DNA of 64,000 bases, from the NCBI RefSeq assembly GCF_002951835.1, contig NZ_CP019448.1:930001-994000 (forward strand), given 5' to 3'. Below the pieces are notes generated by a model, which saw only the letters and a list, made by a program, of their open reading frames with translations, was not told the origin of the DNA and ran no database searches. Positions 1-9,261 of the stretch are shown one piece after another (positions within the stretch are counted from its first letter, which is position 1; each line of letters starts with the position of its first letter). The stretch comes from Simonsiella muelleri ATCC 29453. Its GTDB lineage: Bacteria > Pseudomonadota > Gammaproteobacteria > Burkholderiales > Neisseriaceae. The translations under genes were made by a program, and so were the position numbers.

Positions 1-180
1 TGCGGCGTTGTCTTCAGGCGTGGTAATCACAAGTACATCGCGAATTCCTGCCAGCATCAGCACAGATAATGGATAATAAATCATGGGTTTATCGTAAACA
101 GGCAAAAGCTGTTTAGACACGCCACGCGTAATCGGATACAGACGCGTCCCCGAACCGCCCGCTAGAATAATACCTTTCAT
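1..180 (-). CDS. rmlA: Glucose-1-phosphate thymidylyltransferase, N-terminal part (cut by window edge)
   Basis: The first enzyme of dTDP-L-rhamnose synthesis joins glucose-1-phosphate to dTTP. Only the first 60 codons are here, because the gene runs off the left edge. The N-terminus reads [20 protein letters not shown], the signature nucleotide-binding loop of RmlA/RfbA (G-G-S-G-T-R-L), followed by a [16 protein letters not shown] stretch typical of the family. It lies 70 bp downstream of rmlB on the same strand, the usual order in rhamnose loci. The start is the ATG at 180, preceded by a GGAGAA-type ribosome site. The product is cytoplasmic and feeds surface polysaccharide synthesis. Confidence 0.93.
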   Translation of the reverse strand, partial: MKGIILAGGSGTRLYPITRGVSKQLLPVYDKPMIYYPLSVLMLAGIRDVLVITTPEDNAA

Positions 181-203
181 GTTGTTTCTCCTGTGTTATT
201 TGG

Positions 204-222
204 TTTTCAGGCTGCCTGAAAA
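204..222. repeat. DNA uptake sequence (extended palindromic form)
   Basis: TTTTCAGGCTGCCTGAAAA lies between rmlB and rmlA. It is a 9-bp perfect inverted repeat around one central base, so it reads as AGGCTGCCTGAA on one strand and AGGCAGCCTGAA on the other. The same word recurs throughout the window, for example at 2831, 3982, 16931 and 46574. It is the uptake word of this lineage rather than a gene-specific signal. Confidence 0.85.
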
Positions 223-249
223 TCATCAGCATATTTTTCAGGACATCTC

Positions 250-1299
250 CTAAATTGCTTTTCTGTATGCGCCACTCAACACGCGCTCGCACCAATCGCG
301 ATTTGCTAAATACCATTCTACGGTTTTGCGAATGCCACTTTCAAAAGTTTCTTGTGGTTTCCAGCCGAGTTCGCGTTCAATTTTTCGCGCATCAATAGCG
401 TAGCGTACATCATGCCCTGCACGGTCGGTAACGTGGGTGATTAAATCCACATATTGATTCACGCCTTGTGGTTTGTTTGGCACAAGCTCTTCTAATAATT
501 CACAAATTTTTTTTACTACATCAATATTGGTTTTTTCGTTGAAACCGCCGATGTTGTAGGTTTCGCCAATTTTGCCATGTGTAATCACTTGATACAAGGC
601 GCGTGCATGGTCTTCTACAAACAGCCAGTCACGGATTTGCAAGCCGTTGCCGTATACGGGCAAGGGTTTACCCGCTAATGCGTTCAAAATCATCAATGGA
701 ATCAATTTCTCAGGGAAATGATAGCAACCATAATTATTAGAACAATTGGTAACAATCGTGGGCAAACCGTAAGTGCGTAGCCATGCACGAACCAAATGGT
801 CGCTGCTGGCTTTACTGGCAGAATAGGGGCTGCTTGGTGAATAAGGTGTTGTTTCAGTAAATAAATCATCTGTTCCATGCAAATCACCATACACTTCATC
901 GGTGGAAATGTGGTGAAATTTGAATGCGGCTTGTTTTTCAGGCGGCATTGTTTGCCAATATTGTCGTGCTGCTTCCAATAATGTGAATGTGCCAATGATA
1001 TTGGTTTGAATAAATTCGCCTGCACTGTTGATGCTTCTGTCTACGTGGCTTTCGGCAGCGAGATGCATCACGGCATTGGGCTGATGTTGGGTGAATACGC
1101 GGTCTAATTCGGCGCGGTTGCAAATATCCACTTGCTCAAAGGCGTAGCGCGTGCTGCCTGAAACGCTGGCTAGGTTGTCCAAATTGCCTGCATAGGTTAA
1201 TTTATCTACATTAACCACGCTGTCTTGAGTGTCGTTGATGATGTGGCGAACCACTGCGGAACCAATAAAGCCTGCGCCGCCTGTTACTAAAATTTTCAT
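250..1299 (-). CDS. rmlB: dTDP-glucose 4,6-dehydratase
   Basis: This is the second enzyme of dTDP-L-rhamnose synthesis. It converts dTDP-glucose to dTDP-4-keto-6-deoxyglucose using bound NAD+. The 349-residue protein opens with the Rossmann motif GGAGFIG at residues 7-13. The catalytic T-D-E triad is at 133-135 and the Y-x-x-x-K pair is Tyr159/Lys163, all as expected for an extended short-chain dehydrogenase. The chosen start is the ATG giving MKILVTGG. An in-frame ATG four codons upstream (MVIC) is possible, since a GAGAA sequence lies directly before it. With rmlA it forms the end of a rhamnose operon on the minus strand. Confidence 0.95.
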   Translation of the reverse strand: MKILVTGGAGFIGSAVVRHIINDTQDSVVNVDKLTYAGNLDNLASVSGSTRYAFEQVDICNRAELDRVFTQHQPNAVMHLAAESHVDRSINSAGEFIQTNIIGTFTLLEAARQYWQTMPPEKQAAFKFHHISTDEVYGDLHGTDDLFTETTPYSPSSPYSASKASSDHLVRAWLRTYGLPTIVTNCSNNYGCYHFPEKLIPLMILNALAGKPLPVYGNGLQIRDWLFVEDHARALYQVITHGKIGETYNIGGFNEKTNIDVVKKICELLEELVPNKPQGVNQYVDLITHVTDRAGHDVRYAIDARKIERELGWKPQETFESGIRKTVEWYLANRDWCERVLSGAYRKAI

Positions 1300-1382
1300 A
1301 CAAATAACCATTTCTCTTAAATAAATTAAAACCTTTGCAAAATCAAAAATTTTACAAAGGCTTGAATCCAAATAATAATTTT

Positions 1383-1814
1383 TTACTGCAAACTATTGCG
1401 CCATTTCTCAAAGGCAGCCTGAAACACAATATTCAATTTTTGTTGAATTTCGGGTGCATCGGCTGTGCGGTAGAATCCGCTTTCACTATCTAAATCAAGT
1501 GCTTGGAAGTAGTCGTTAATAAAATGTCCGTAGCCTTCATCTTCGTCTTCATAATAATATTGCGTGAAACGGTTACCTAATTCGTTGAAACACGTTTCGT
1601 CAATACCACCACCTAATTCACTCAACACAAAAGTTGTTCCTGAAATGTAACCATTTTTTAACAAATGAAAAGTAGGCAAACGTGATGCGGCTTCACTGTG
1701 TAAATTTTGTGAAACCGCCCACGCATAATAATAGCCAATATGATGTGCGGCTTGCTGTGGGGCGAGGTCTTGCGGATAATTGTCTAGATGAAAAGAAATA
1801 TGGTCGTAGTGCAT
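1383..1814 (-). CDS. Small acidic conserved hypothetical protein (possibly DUF7832-like)
   Basis: This is a 143-residue soluble protein with no signal peptide or membrane segment. It starts [17 protein letters not shown] and continues with an [11 protein letters not shown] block. This resembles a family of uncharacterised proteins beginning M-x-Y-D with a D-[FY]-P-x-D-L and H-I-G-x-x-x-A-W pattern, which I know as DUF7832, though I cannot confirm the assignment. An acidic run ([13 protein letters not shown]) lies at residues 86-98. No function can be inferred. The gene stands alone, 84 bp from the rmlB start. Confidence 0.7.
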   Translation of the reverse strand: MHYDHISFHLDNYPQDLAPQQAAHHIGYYYAWAVSQNLHSEAASRLPTFHLLKNGYISGTTFVLSELGGGIDETCFNELGNRFTQYYYEDEDEGYGHFINDYFQALDLDSESGFYRTADAPEIQQKLNIVFQAAFEKWRNSLQ

Positions 1815-1868
1815 AATGGTGTCCTATGAATTTCTTTATATTTTATCGCCTTAGCTATTTTGATTCAA

Positions 1869-2807
1869 TCAAAATGATGATTTTTCCGATTCTGCGTATT
1901 CAAAAAAAGACAACACCGTTTCAGGCAGCCAACGAATATTGCCGCGTCCTTCACCATTCACAAAGCCACAATGTCCACCGTGTTCAGGCTGCAATAACAT
2001 GACACTACGAGAAACTTGCTGTGAATTCGGTAAAAATTCGGCTGGCAAAAATGGGTCGTTTTGTGCGTTGAGTAACAATGTGGGGCGCGTGATTTTCGGC
2101 AAATATGGCAACGCTTCACAGCGCGTGTAATAATCACGGCAGCCTGAAAATCCATGCATAGGCGCGGTATAGACATCATCAAATTCGCTTAACGTTTTGA
2201 CGGTACGATGGTATGGCACTTTGTGTTTGAGCGTATGCAAAAAATAGGGTGTGTACAGCCACTTTGCCATGCCTGCACTCAATGCGTCTGCTGCTGCATT
2301 CAAGTTTACAGGTGCGGACACCACCGCTGCTGCGTCAACAATCGCCAAATTTCCTTGCTCTCCCAAATATTTAGCTAACGCATTGCCACCCAAAGATACA
2401 CCCATTGCGTATATTTTTTGCGTGGGATAACGCGTTTTCAGGCAGCCTAACATATGCGCGATTTCTTGCGTGTCGCCACTATGATAGGCGCGAATGGCTC
2501 GCACGCCACCACAACCCCGAAAGTGCGCCACCACACCATGCCAACCGCGTTCTTGTACACAACGCATTAATTCTACAGAATAATGGCTGTGGCTACTGCC
2601 TTCCAGTCCGTGAAATAATACCACCACAGGCGCATTGGCGTAGGGCGAATCCACAAAATCGTAAGCGACCAAATCGGTTTGATGGCTGTCTGTCCATAGT
2701 TCGCGGCGATAATGTGGTGTGGGGGATTGTCGGGTTTTGGCGTAGATGGTTTGGGCATGGGCATTGCGTAACCATTTGGGTGGAATAGGGTGGGTGTATT
2801 GGAACAT
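1869..2807 (-). CDS. YheT-type alpha/beta hydrolase
   Basis: A cytoplasmic serine hydrolase of the YheT/EMB8 group, usually described as a putative esterase of unknown substrate. The 312-residue protein begins with the family's P-P-K-W-L-R-N-A-H-A-Q-T-I-Y block. It has the oxyanion region HGLEGSSHSHY, the nucleophile elbow G-V-S-L-G-G-N, a late acid in N-A-Q-N-D-P-F-L-P and the catalytic His in E-H-G-G-H-C-G-F. I chose the ATG giving MFQYTHPIPP. The longer reading would run through a DUS-encoded stretch (SGSLK) and a short repeat element, so it is unlikely. Confidence 0.88.
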   Translation of the reverse strand: MFQYTHPIPPKWLRNAHAQTIYAKTRQSPTPHYRRELWTDSHQTDLVAYDFVDSPYANAPVVVLFHGLEGSSHSHYSVELMRCVQERGWHGVVAHFRGCGGVRAIRAYHSGDTQEIAHMLGCLKTRYPTQKIYAMGVSLGGNALAKYLGEQGNLAIVDAAAVVSAPVNLNAAADALSAGMAKWLYTPYFLHTLKHKVPYHRTVKTLSEFDDVYTAPMHGFSGCRDYYTRCEALPYLPKITRPTLLLNAQNDPFLPAEFLPNSQQVSRSVMLLQPEHGGHCGFVNGEGRGNIRWLPETVLSFFEYAESEKSSF

Positions 2808-2855
2808 AAAAATTTTCAGATAAATATGGGTTTTCAGGCTGCCTGAAAGTGATTT

Positions 2856-2918
2856 AGAACTTGTATTCGCAAAAATTGTCAATAAAATCAAGTTGTCAAT
2901 TTTACGAACACAGATTCT
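2856..2918. repeat. Short member of the AGAACCTGTATTC miniature-element family
   Basis: A 63-bp element with ends AGAACTTGTATTCG and, on the other strand, AGAATCTGTGTTCG. Its core (AAAAATTGTCAATAAAAT) recurs at 39300-39317. The ends match the larger elements at 18017, 39332, 59221 and 60725, so this looks like an internally deleted form. It overlaps the 3' end of the next upstream gene region and contains no coding sequence. Confidence 0.6.
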
Positions 2919-2926
2919 GAATCAAA

Positions 2927-3400
2927 TCAATGGATAATTTGTTGTTGCCAAACTATTTTTTCCCATTGATGGCGATAATTTTGTAATTCATCAAAATCGG
3001 GAAATTCGTCAATTAAATTACATTTTTTGATTTCATCAAGCAAATCTGCTAACAATTCAATTGGTTCAACTTCTATGCCAAATAAATCCGCATCAAATGA
3101 CACACCCACCAAATGATGAGCAGTGTCCATGCTAATTAAATTTTCATACATAAAATCAGCAAGTTGAATTTCGGTTAATGTATAATTTGCCCACTCTTCT
3201 TGTTGGCAAGCGCGTGCAGCATCGGCGCAATGCCAAAAGCAATATACCGTGTCAGGTTCACCCAAATCATCGCTATACGATTCTGATGGGCATTCGGCGA
3301 ATGATTCATCTTCATCTTGCAATGTAAATACCATTTGATTTTGCACAACTTGGGTAATGAATTGTTGATAGATGGGATCGTTTAATTGTTCTTGTTTCAC
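2927..3400 (-). CDS. DUF2750-type hypothetical protein
   Basis: A 157-residue acidic soluble protein. The order of its blocks (N-terminal F-I-T-Q-V-V-Q-N-Q, a central C-F-W-H-C-A-D-A-A-R-A-C, then W-x-x-Y-T-L-T-E-I-Q-L-A-D-F-M and V-G-V-S-F-D) fits the uncharacterised DUF2750 family. The start codon is GTG, and its last bases overlap the TGA of the upstream darP gene in a GTGA 4-nt overlap, which implies translational coupling. No function is known for the family. The assignment rests on pattern memory only. Confidence 0.75.
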   Translation of the reverse strand: MKQEQLNDPIYQQFITQVVQNQMVFTLQDEDESFAECPSESYSDDLGEPDTVYCFWHCADAARACQQEEWANYTLTEIQLADFMYENLISMDTAHHLVGVSFDADLFGIEVEPIELLADLLDEIKKCNLIDEFPDFDELQNYRHQWEKIVWQQQIIH

Positions 3401-3927
3401 GCGTCTGGTTCCTTGTATAAATCTTCTGATTCTTCTGTATTATCAGTTGATTGCATAATATTTTTGATTTCTTGATACAAAGCGCGAAAATGTTTGGGTG
3501 GTTTGTTTTCAGCTTGTTCTTTGCGCGTGTTACGTACCAAAGTCCGCAACGTGGACGCATCGGCATGAGGGTAATCGGTAATAAATTGCGTTAAGGCATC
3601 GTCTTTTTCAATCAAACGCGTTCGCATTTGTTCCACGCGTTGCAAAAATGCATTATATGCTTGATTTTCACCAGCTAATTGAGCTAAGAATGCACGAATC
3701 GGTGTTGCGTCAATATCACGCATCAATCGCCCGATGTATTGCGCTTGGCGTTTGGTTGCACCGTTAGACGTGATTTTTTTGTAATCTTTGATGGCTTGCA
3801 ACAAATCTTCAGGCAGCCCAATTTTTTTGATGGTTTGGTCGGACAATTTGGTCAATGCCATACCCAAATCTTGTAATTCGTCCATTTGGCGTTTTTTGGC
3901 GGTTTTGCTAATCCATTCTTCGGTCAT
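3397..3927 (-). CDS. darP: Ribosome-associated protein DarP/YjgA (DUF615)
   Basis: YjgA/DarP proteins bind late 50S assembly intermediates and promote maturation of the peptidyl-transferase region. This 176-residue protein carries the family features: the N-terminal S-K-T-A-K-K-R-Q-M-D-E-L-Q block, a Q-A-Q-Y-I-G-R-L-M-R block near residue 70, and a highly charged helical C-terminal half ending in an F-R-A-L-Y-Q-E-I stretch. I chose the ATG giving MTEEWISK. A TTG five codons upstream is in frame but has no better ribosome site. It overlaps the DUF2750 gene by 4 nt. Confidence 0.88.
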   Translation of the reverse strand: MTEEWISKTAKKRQMDELQDLGMALTKLSDQTIKKIGLPEDLLQAIKDYKKITSNGATKRQAQYIGRLMRDIDATPIRAFLAQLAGENQAYNAFLQRVEQMRTRLIEKDDALTQFITDYPHADASTLRTLVRNTRKEQAENKPPKHFRALYQEIKNIMQSTDNTEESEDLYKEPDA

Positions 3928-3942
3928 GATGTGTCTCGTCAA

Positions 3943-4240
3943 TAATTTTATTTTGAAAACGAATTTTAGCGCAAAACCGCGTTTTCAGGCAGCCTGAAAA
4001 TGATGAACTTGCTAATCATCTTCGGGCGTGAATATGTACCACGCGTATATAGCGGATGCGGTCGATTTGTCCTATTTTAAACGACTATAAATCAATATTC
4101 TTACATTACCCATCTAAAAAATTGGTGGGCTACAAGCCCACCATATAACATAAAATTCATAAAAAAGTAATAAAGGTACAGTTAAATTTTAAAATATTTT
4201 TCATATTTTTATGAATAAATTAACTGCTCGTATGATTTCA
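3943..4240. other. Intergenic stretch at the left edge of the accessory island
   Basis: No gene is visible. It holds an uptake word (3982-4000), the right half of a Correia-like element (about 4058-4089, GTCGATTTGTCCTATTTTAAACGACTATAA) and an inverted repeat GGTGGGCTTGTAGCCCACC around 4123-4143. That hairpin, with T-rich surroundings, could act as a terminator for the oxidoreductase fragment. The following 90 bases are very AT-rich. Confidence 0.5.
4060..4089. repeat. Correia-like element, right half only
   Basis: The sequence GTCGATTTGTCCTATTTTAAACGACTATAA matches the right end of the full elements at 48138-48239 and 60898-61017. The left end is not recognisable, so this is a truncated copy. 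It marks the boundary between the conserved darP region and the island. Confidence 0.55.
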
Positions 4241-4590
4241 TTAGGCTCTGCCCGTACTTAACCCTGCTTTGCCATTTTCCCACAAGGTTTTCAACAATAC
4301 TTTCCACGCCGACAATTTAGGATTGGGCTGTTTGCCTTGCCCGATCAAGTCCATTTGCGTCATATACCAGTTCATTTCCAACATTGCACCTGCTTTTTTA
4401 TCAACCAACGCCACGCCTGTTTGAATGCGGTCGGTTTGCACCGTTTGGTAGGTGCCGTTTTGAATTTGGTTTGCCAAATCGGGCACCAAAGCAAACGGAC
4501 GAGCGACACTGACCAAATCTAAATGGCCGCTGGATAAGGCATCTTCCATGGCGCTTTGTGAACGGAAGCCGCCGGTAATAATCAAAGGGA
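4241..4590 (-). pseudogene. NADH:flavin oxidoreductase (Old Yellow Enzyme family), C-terminal fragment
   Basis: About 114 codons survive. They read as the C-terminal end of an FMN-dependent OYE-family reductase: M-I-I-T-G-G-F-R-S near the phosphate-binding loop, then V-S-V-A-R-P-F-A-L-V-P-D-L. The FMN barrel and catalytic N-terminal part are missing. The homology stops near 4590, where the sequence changes to the Haemophilus-like segment with an uptake word at 4623. It is therefore a remnant left at a recombination junction and cannot be functional. Confidence 0.75.
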
Positions 4591-4622
4591 ATTTTCAGAA
4601 GATGGTTTTAGCGTACAAATCA

Positions 4623-4631
4623 AAGTGCGGT
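4623..4631 (+). repeat. Haemophilus-type uptake signal core
   Basis: AAGTGCGGT, the 9-bp core of the Pasteurellaceae uptake signal, directly follows the 3' end of the YeiH-type gene. Further copies lie at 5332-5340 (inside the gene) and 7243-7251 (opposite strand). By chance about 0.02 copies would be expected in 2.7 kb. Confidence 0.8.
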
Positions 4632-4647
4632 CAATCTTAAGTGAATT

Positions 4648-5664
4648 TTATATTAATTTTGATATTCCATAGTTCACTAAAAATCCACCAACCACTAGCC
4701 ATAAATAAGTTAGTGTTCCTAAAACAAGTGGTTTTAATCCTGCCTTTTTGATTGCGCTTGCTTGCGTCGTTAAGCCAAGCGCAGCCATCGCTGAAATTAA
4801 TAAGAAAGAATCAATTTCAACGAATAATTTCACGAGTTCTTCTGGTAATAAATCAAAAGAATTAAAAATGGCAACGCCAATAAAAAGTACAGCAAACCAA
4901 GGAATTGCAATTTTGTGTGATGTATTTTCTGATACTCCATTACTACGTGTTAATAACCAAGAAAGCATTAATAAAAATGGGGCGAGCATCATCACTCGGA
5001 TCATTTTGGAAATGACGGCAGTATTCGCCACGATAGGATCAATATTTTCCCCAATCGCATAAACTTGAGCCACTTCGTGTACACTAGAACCAACATAAAT
5101 ACCGAATTGATGGGCGTTAATTAAATGTTGTGACCACGTGTAGAAAAAGGGGTAAGTAAAAATAGCAAGAGTCCCGAAAATGACCACTATGGCAATCGCC
5201 ACTGAAACTTTATGGGATTCTGCTTTGGTAACAGGCTCTGCCGCCATCACTGCTGCTGCACCGCAAATGCTGCAACCTGCCCCAATGAGATAAACCAATT
5301 GTTTATCCATTTTTAGATAACGAATGCCTAAAAGTGCGGTAAAAAAGAACGTTGAAATTAGCATGATTGCATCAGTGACGACAGCATTTAATCCGACATC
5401 AGCAATATCGCCAAAAGTGAGGCGAAAACCATACAGCACAATGCCAGTGCGAAGAAGCGTGCCTTTCGCAAATAACACGCCTTTTTCCACTTGTGTTGAA
5501 AATTGCGGATAAATGGTATTGCCGATTGCCATTCCCAGCAAAATGGCAATAATTAAAGCACTGATATGATAATGATGGGAAAAATCAGTGTTTCCTAAAT
5601 AGTTAGCAAGTATAGCGATAATCGCGATAAATATAAGCCCGAAATAAAAGGGACGGGTGTTCAT
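4648..5664 (-). CDS. YeiH/UPF0324 family membrane protein (putative sulfate exporter)
   Basis: A 338-residue inner-membrane protein with about ten hydrophobic segments. It starts [20 protein letters not shown]. Family hallmarks include [19 protein letters not shown], the [14 protein letters not shown] motif and [10 protein letters not shown]. The start is fixed by a strong CTAAGGAGAGA ribosome site 7 nt upstream. The length and two internal or adjacent Haemophilus uptake cores point to a Pasteurellaceae donor. The substrate of YeiH proteins is not firmly established; some relatives are linked to sulfur metabolism. Confidence 0.88.
   Translation of the reverse strand: MNTRPFYFGLIFIAIIAILANYLGNTDFSHHYHISALIIAILLGMAIGNTIYPQFSTQVEKGVLFAKGTLLRTGIVLYGFRLTFGDIADVGLNAVVTDAIMLISTFFFTALLGIRYLKMDKQLVYLIGAGCSICGAAAVMAAEPVTKAESHKVSVAIAIVVIFGTLAIFTYPFFYTWSQHLINAHQFGIYVGSSVHEVAQVYAIGENIDPIVANTAVISKMIRVMMLAPFLLMLSWLLTRSNGVSENTSHKIAIPWFAVLFIGVAIFNSFDLLPEELVKLFVEIDSFLLISAMAALGLTTQASAIKKAGLKPLVLGTLTYLWLVVGGFLVNYGISKLI
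5332..5340 (+). repeat. Haemophilus-type uptake signal core inside the YeiH gene
   Basis: This is the second AAGTGCGGT, within the coding sequence of the YeiH-type gene. A coding-region position is usual for Haemophilus genes and argues that the gene itself, not just a flank, came from that family. Confidence 0.8.
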
Positions 5665-5675
5665 TTTTTCTCTCC

Positions 5676-5846
5676 TTAGTGAGTGTTTTTGTCTTTTACC
5701 CAAGCAGTTTCATCTAAAATTTTGCCAAAATAACTTTCCACTAAACGACGAGTAACATCAGTTTGTGGATAAAATGAAAAACCTGAAGCGTGGGTGCAAT
5801 AAGTTAAGCCATTTTCAGTTAAAAATGTTGGAATACTTGGCGCAGC
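5676..5846 (-). pseudogene. C-terminal fragment of an unrecognised protein, cut by the IS1106-like element
   Basis: About 54 codons remain, reading ...[20 protein letters not shown]... and ending ...WVKDKNTH. It is in frame up to the left end of the IS1106-like element at 5847 and ends 12 bp before the YeiH start, with the same orientation, so it was probably co-transcribed with it. I do not recognise the family. No plausible continuation of the frame is visible beyond the right end of the element. It is likely part of the Haemophilus-like segment. Confidence 0.5.
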
Positions 5847-7054
5847 CTGAAACCTTTGCAAAACCCCAAAAAATCCGCTAAATTTCTGTTACCAAGAATT
5901 TAGAGGATTTTTCCATGTCCAGCTTTTTCTATCACACCGCCCAAACCCTACTTAACCAATACACAGACCGTTTCCCATTACTTAAAATCACCCAACTTCT
6001 GGATTGGCAAGCCATTGAACAAACGCTCGCCAACCATAAAGTAAACTATGTATGCAATAACGGCGGTCGTCCTGCCTATCCGTTACTACCGATGTTCCGC
6101 GCCATTTTGCTCGGACAATGGCACAGTTTGTCTGACCCAGAATTGGAACGCAGTTTGGTTACGCGTTTAGATTTCATCATTTTTTGCCAATTTCCAGATG
6201 AAATGAATCTACCCGACCACAGCACACTCAACCGCTTTCGTAATTGGTTGATTAAAGAAGGTTTGGCAGACGAACTTTATCAACAAATCAACCAACAACT
6301 GGCCCACAATCAACTCAAAGTAGAAAAAGCGCAAACGGCGATTGTGGACGCGACCATTATTCAAACTGCAGGTGGAAAACTTAAAAAATCCATTGAAATC
6401 AATGAGAACGAAGAAGTGATCCAAACCCCCGCCAGTAAAGACAAAGACGCAAGATGGACAATCAAAAGCAAGCATTGGTATTTGGGCTACAAACTTCATG
6501 CACGTACCGATGAAGAGGGGTTTCACGTTACGCTAGCGAATGCATCTGATGTGAACAATTTAGAAACCGTGTTGGACAAGGTTGAACAGGGTGTCAAAGT
6601 GTACGCGGATAAAGGTTACGACAGTCAATCCAATCGCGAATTTTTGGATAAAAATCAATTAGTAGACGGTATTATGCGTAAAGCACATCGCAAGAAACCT
6701 TTGATGCGTGAAGATATTGAGCGCAATAAGGAGTTGGCGAAAATCCGTTATCGTGTAGAACAGAGTTTTGCCATTTTGCATCGCATATTTAGATGTAAGC
6801 GTGCGAGTTATTTTGGGCTAGAAAAGGTCAAAGGGCAAATGGGTTTGAAAGTGATTTGTTTGAATTTGCTCAAAGCGGCAAACAAGTTAAGGCTTGTTGC
6901 GCCGATTGCTGCCTGAAAGGGCATAAGGCAGCCTGAAAATGGGCTGTTATAGTGAGATTGGTGTGATTATTTTGCTTGATTTTGTTGTGTTTGTGTTGAA
7001 ATAGTGAAAACCTCAAAACAAATGAATTGTTTTGGGGTTTTGCAAAGGTTTCAG
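5847..7054 (+). mobile_element. IS5-family insertion sequence, IS1106-like
   Basis: A complete element of about 1.2 kb. Perfect 25-bp inverted repeats lie at 5847-5871 and 7030-7054, beginning CTGAAACCTTTGCAAAACCC. It carries one intact transposase gene. The CCTTTGCAAAA ends are like those of neisserial IS1106. It interrupts or abuts the gene fragment at 5676-5846. The left flank reads GCAGC and the right flank CCTGTA; no clear target duplication is visible. Confidence 0.85.
5915..6916 (+). CDS. IS5-family (IS1106-like) transposase
   Basis: A 333-residue DDE transposase. The catalytic residues are visible as Asp in A-I-V-D-A-T-I-I, Asp in V-Y-A-D-K-G-Y-D-S and Glu in Y-R-V-E-Q-S-F-A. The N-terminus has the IS5-type block L-P-M-F-R-A-I-L-L-G-Q-W and D-H-S-T-L-N-R-F-R. 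There is no frameshift or internal stop, so the enzyme should be active. The ATG at 5915 lies 68 bp inside the left terminal repeat, the usual IS1106 arrangement. Confidence 0.92.
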   Translation: MSSFFYHTAQTLLNQYTDRFPLLKITQLLDWQAIEQTLANHKVNYVCNNGGRPAYPLLPMFRAILLGQWHSLSDPELERSLVTRLDFIIFCQFPDEMNLPDHSTLNRFRNWLIKEGLADELYQQINQQLAHNQLKVEKAQTAIVDATIIQTAGGKLKKSIEINENEEVIQTPASKDKDARWTIKSKHWYLGYKLHARTDEEGFHVTLANASDVNNLETVLDKVEQGVKVYADKGYDSQSNREFLDKNQLVDGIMRKAHRKKPLMREDIERNKELAKIRYRVEQSFAILHRIFRCKRASYFGLEKVKGQMGLKVICLNLLKAANKLRLVAPIAA

Positions 7055-7242
7055 CCTGTAATTCTACACTTTAGCTTATGCAGAGCAGAAAATATAAAAA
7101 TCTCAGATTTAGACGTAACATAACAAATGCATTGTAATAAATTATGTGCCAAATTGTAAAGCATATTAGTAAAAATGGCTAGGATATTGAATGTTTAATA
7201 GGGTTCAAAAGGAAATCAATCAAATTATTAATCGTGGTTTTG

Positions 7243-7251
7243 ACCGCACTT
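7243..7251 (-). repeat. Haemophilus-type uptake signal core
   Basis: ACCGCACTT on the plus strand is AAGTGCGGT on the minus strand. It is the third copy in the island and the only one to the right of the IS1106-like element. This suggests that the element inserted into DNA that was already Haemophilus-derived on both sides. Confidence 0.75.
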
Positions 7252-7300
7252 TGATCTGCCCCCCAAAAATTTGACCGCTTGCATCATTATCAAGACCGCA

Positions 7301-7310
7301 GCCGTCTGAA
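7301..7310 (+). repeat. Neisseria-type DNA uptake core
   Basis: GCCGTCTGAA is the 10-bp uptake core of Neisseria species and differs from the dialect used elsewhere in this window. It sits just downstream of the thioredoxin-like gene, where neisserial genes often carry it. Confidence 0.75.
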
Positions 7311-7325
7311 ACATTGATAGACCGG

Positions 7326-7661
7326 TTACTGATGTCCGCTTTCTGCCACTTTTGTCCATTTTGCCAATGTCTGCTTCATCTGTGCCTGAGGGATGAAGCG
7401 GGCCATCCGTTCTACTTCCTTGCCTTGATAAAACAGCAGCCATGCAGGTGCGGTCAGCACGTGGAAACGTCCAGCCATTTCGGGTATTTCAGCAATATCG
7501 GCTTTTACGGCATACACATTTCCTTCCTCCGCCAAAGCTGAGTCAAGCTGGGCGGCCACGACCGTACAAACACCGCAGATTGGGGCTTTGATGTACAGTG
7601 ATACTAAAGGGTGTGTGGCGATAGCCTGTTCGATGTCTTTCAGAGTGTGCAGTTGTTGCAT
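7326..7661 (-). CDS. Thioredoxin-family protein
   Basis: A 111-residue single-domain thioredoxin fold without a signal peptide, so it should act in the cytoplasm as a small thiol-disulfide reductase. The redox motif is C-G-V-C at residues 29-32, rather than the CGPC of classical thioredoxins. The cis-proline loop is L-T-A-P-A-W. The start is set by an AAAGGAGT ribosome site ahead of the ATG. GC content is clearly above that of the flanking chromosome. It is followed on the same strand by an OsmC-family gene 92 bp upstream, so the two may form a peroxide/thiol stress unit. Confidence 0.85.
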   Translation of the reverse strand: MQQLHTLKDIEQAIATHPLVSLYIKAPICGVCTVVAAQLDSALAEEGNVYAVKADIAEIPEMAGRFHVLTAPAWLLFYQGKEVERMARFIPQAQMKQTLAKWTKVAESGHQ

Positions 7662-7753
7662 GTCATGTACTCCTTTGAGCGATTAAGCCCTTTTCTAGTT
7701 GTCCAGAAAAGGGGCTTTCAACGAAATGAAAACAAGAAAACGGTTTGAGTCGT

Positions 7754-8254
7754 CTAGATTTTTTCCACAACCACTTTTGCCCTCGCTTTCAGGCTGTTCA
7801 ACACTGGGGAGGTGGCGGCTGAGCGGTCGGCGAAATTTTGCAGGGTAGGAAGGTCGGCGTCGGCTTTTACTTTTATGGTTAGCACCAGATTATCCAGTCC
7901 GCCGTAGCCATCTTCCATGCCGAACAGTTTGGCCATGTCGATACCGCCCCTTGCGGATATTTCAAACTGTTCCAGTTTCACGCCTGCCTGTGCTGCTTGC
8001 AACTCGAAACCTATGGAGCAGCAGCCTGCAGCAGCGCCGATCAGGTATTCCATCGGATTTGGGGCGGCGTTTTCACCGCCCATGTTTTTCGGTTCGTCCG
8101 TGGTAAAGGCAGGGAAGCGGCGCACGGAGATTTCGTTCTTCGTGCCGGATACCCAGCGCGAATCGGCGCGTAATGCTGCCTTGCCTTTTGTATGATCGTT
8201 TTCAACCGCTGCCATGGTAGTTCGGAAACGCTCGATATCTAACCCGTTAATCAT
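7754..8254 (-). CDS. OsmC/Ohr-family protein
   Basis: OsmC/Ohr proteins are homodimeric cytoplasmic thiol peroxidases that reduce organic hydroperoxides. The 166-residue protein has the family's N-P-M-E-Y-L-I-G-A-A-A-G-C-C segment, which carries the first catalytic cysteine. The second family cysteine position, normally in a V-x-x-x-C-P context, is not apparent near the C-terminus, so peroxidase activity is uncertain. I chose the ATG giving MINGLDIERF because AAAGGACAA precedes it; the upstream ATG would place that ribosome site inside the gene. The sequence is GC-rich and part of the Neisseria-like block. Confidence 0.85.
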   Translation of the reverse strand: MINGLDIERFRTTMAAVENDHTKGKAALRADSRWVSGTKNEISVRRFPAFTTDEPKNMGGENAAPNPMEYLIGAAAGCCSIGFELQAAQAGVKLEQFEISARGGIDMAKLFGMEDGYGGLDNLVLTIKVKADADLPTLQNFADRSAATSPVLNSLKARAKVVVEKI

Positions 8255-8660
8255 GTTTTGTCCTTTCATATGATGAATTGCAGATGGTTTTTCGCTACAC
8301 TTACACGCCCATTTTCCACGCGGAGATGCGTTTCAAATTATCCACCGTGTCGTGATTGACGATGGCGACGAACGTGCCGTCCAGTTTGGCAATTTCTGCT
8401 TTGTCTTCATCACTGAGGGCAAAGTCAAAGATGTTCAAGTTTTCCGCCATGCGTTCGGGTTTAGTGGATTTTGCCAACACGATGATGTCGCGCTCAATCA
8501 GCCAGCGGGTAATCACCTGCGCTACCGATTTGCCGTATTTCGCACCGATTTTGCTTAATACGGGGTTGTGGAAAATATCATTTTTGCCTTCGGCAAACGG
8601 CGCCCATGCTTCCACGGCGATGCCTTCAGCCTGCAAAGCGGAAACGGCTTCGTTTTTTTA

Positions 8661-9261
<601 letters not shown>

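Larger units (their letters stand above)
7055..7325. other. Intergenic stretch joining Haemophilus-like and Neisseria-like DNA
   Basis: No gene is seen. The first ~180 bases are AT-rich. A Haemophilus uptake core lies at 7243-7251 (minus strand) and a Neisseria uptake core GCCGTCTGAA at 7301-7310. The base composition rises sharply after about 7285. The junction between donor segments therefore falls between the two uptake words. Confidence 0.6.

Noticed and set aside
1864..1876. TTGATTCAATCAA resembling an FNR box
   Set aside because: The spacer is three instead of four bases and it lies at the end of a hydrolase gene, not in a promoter.
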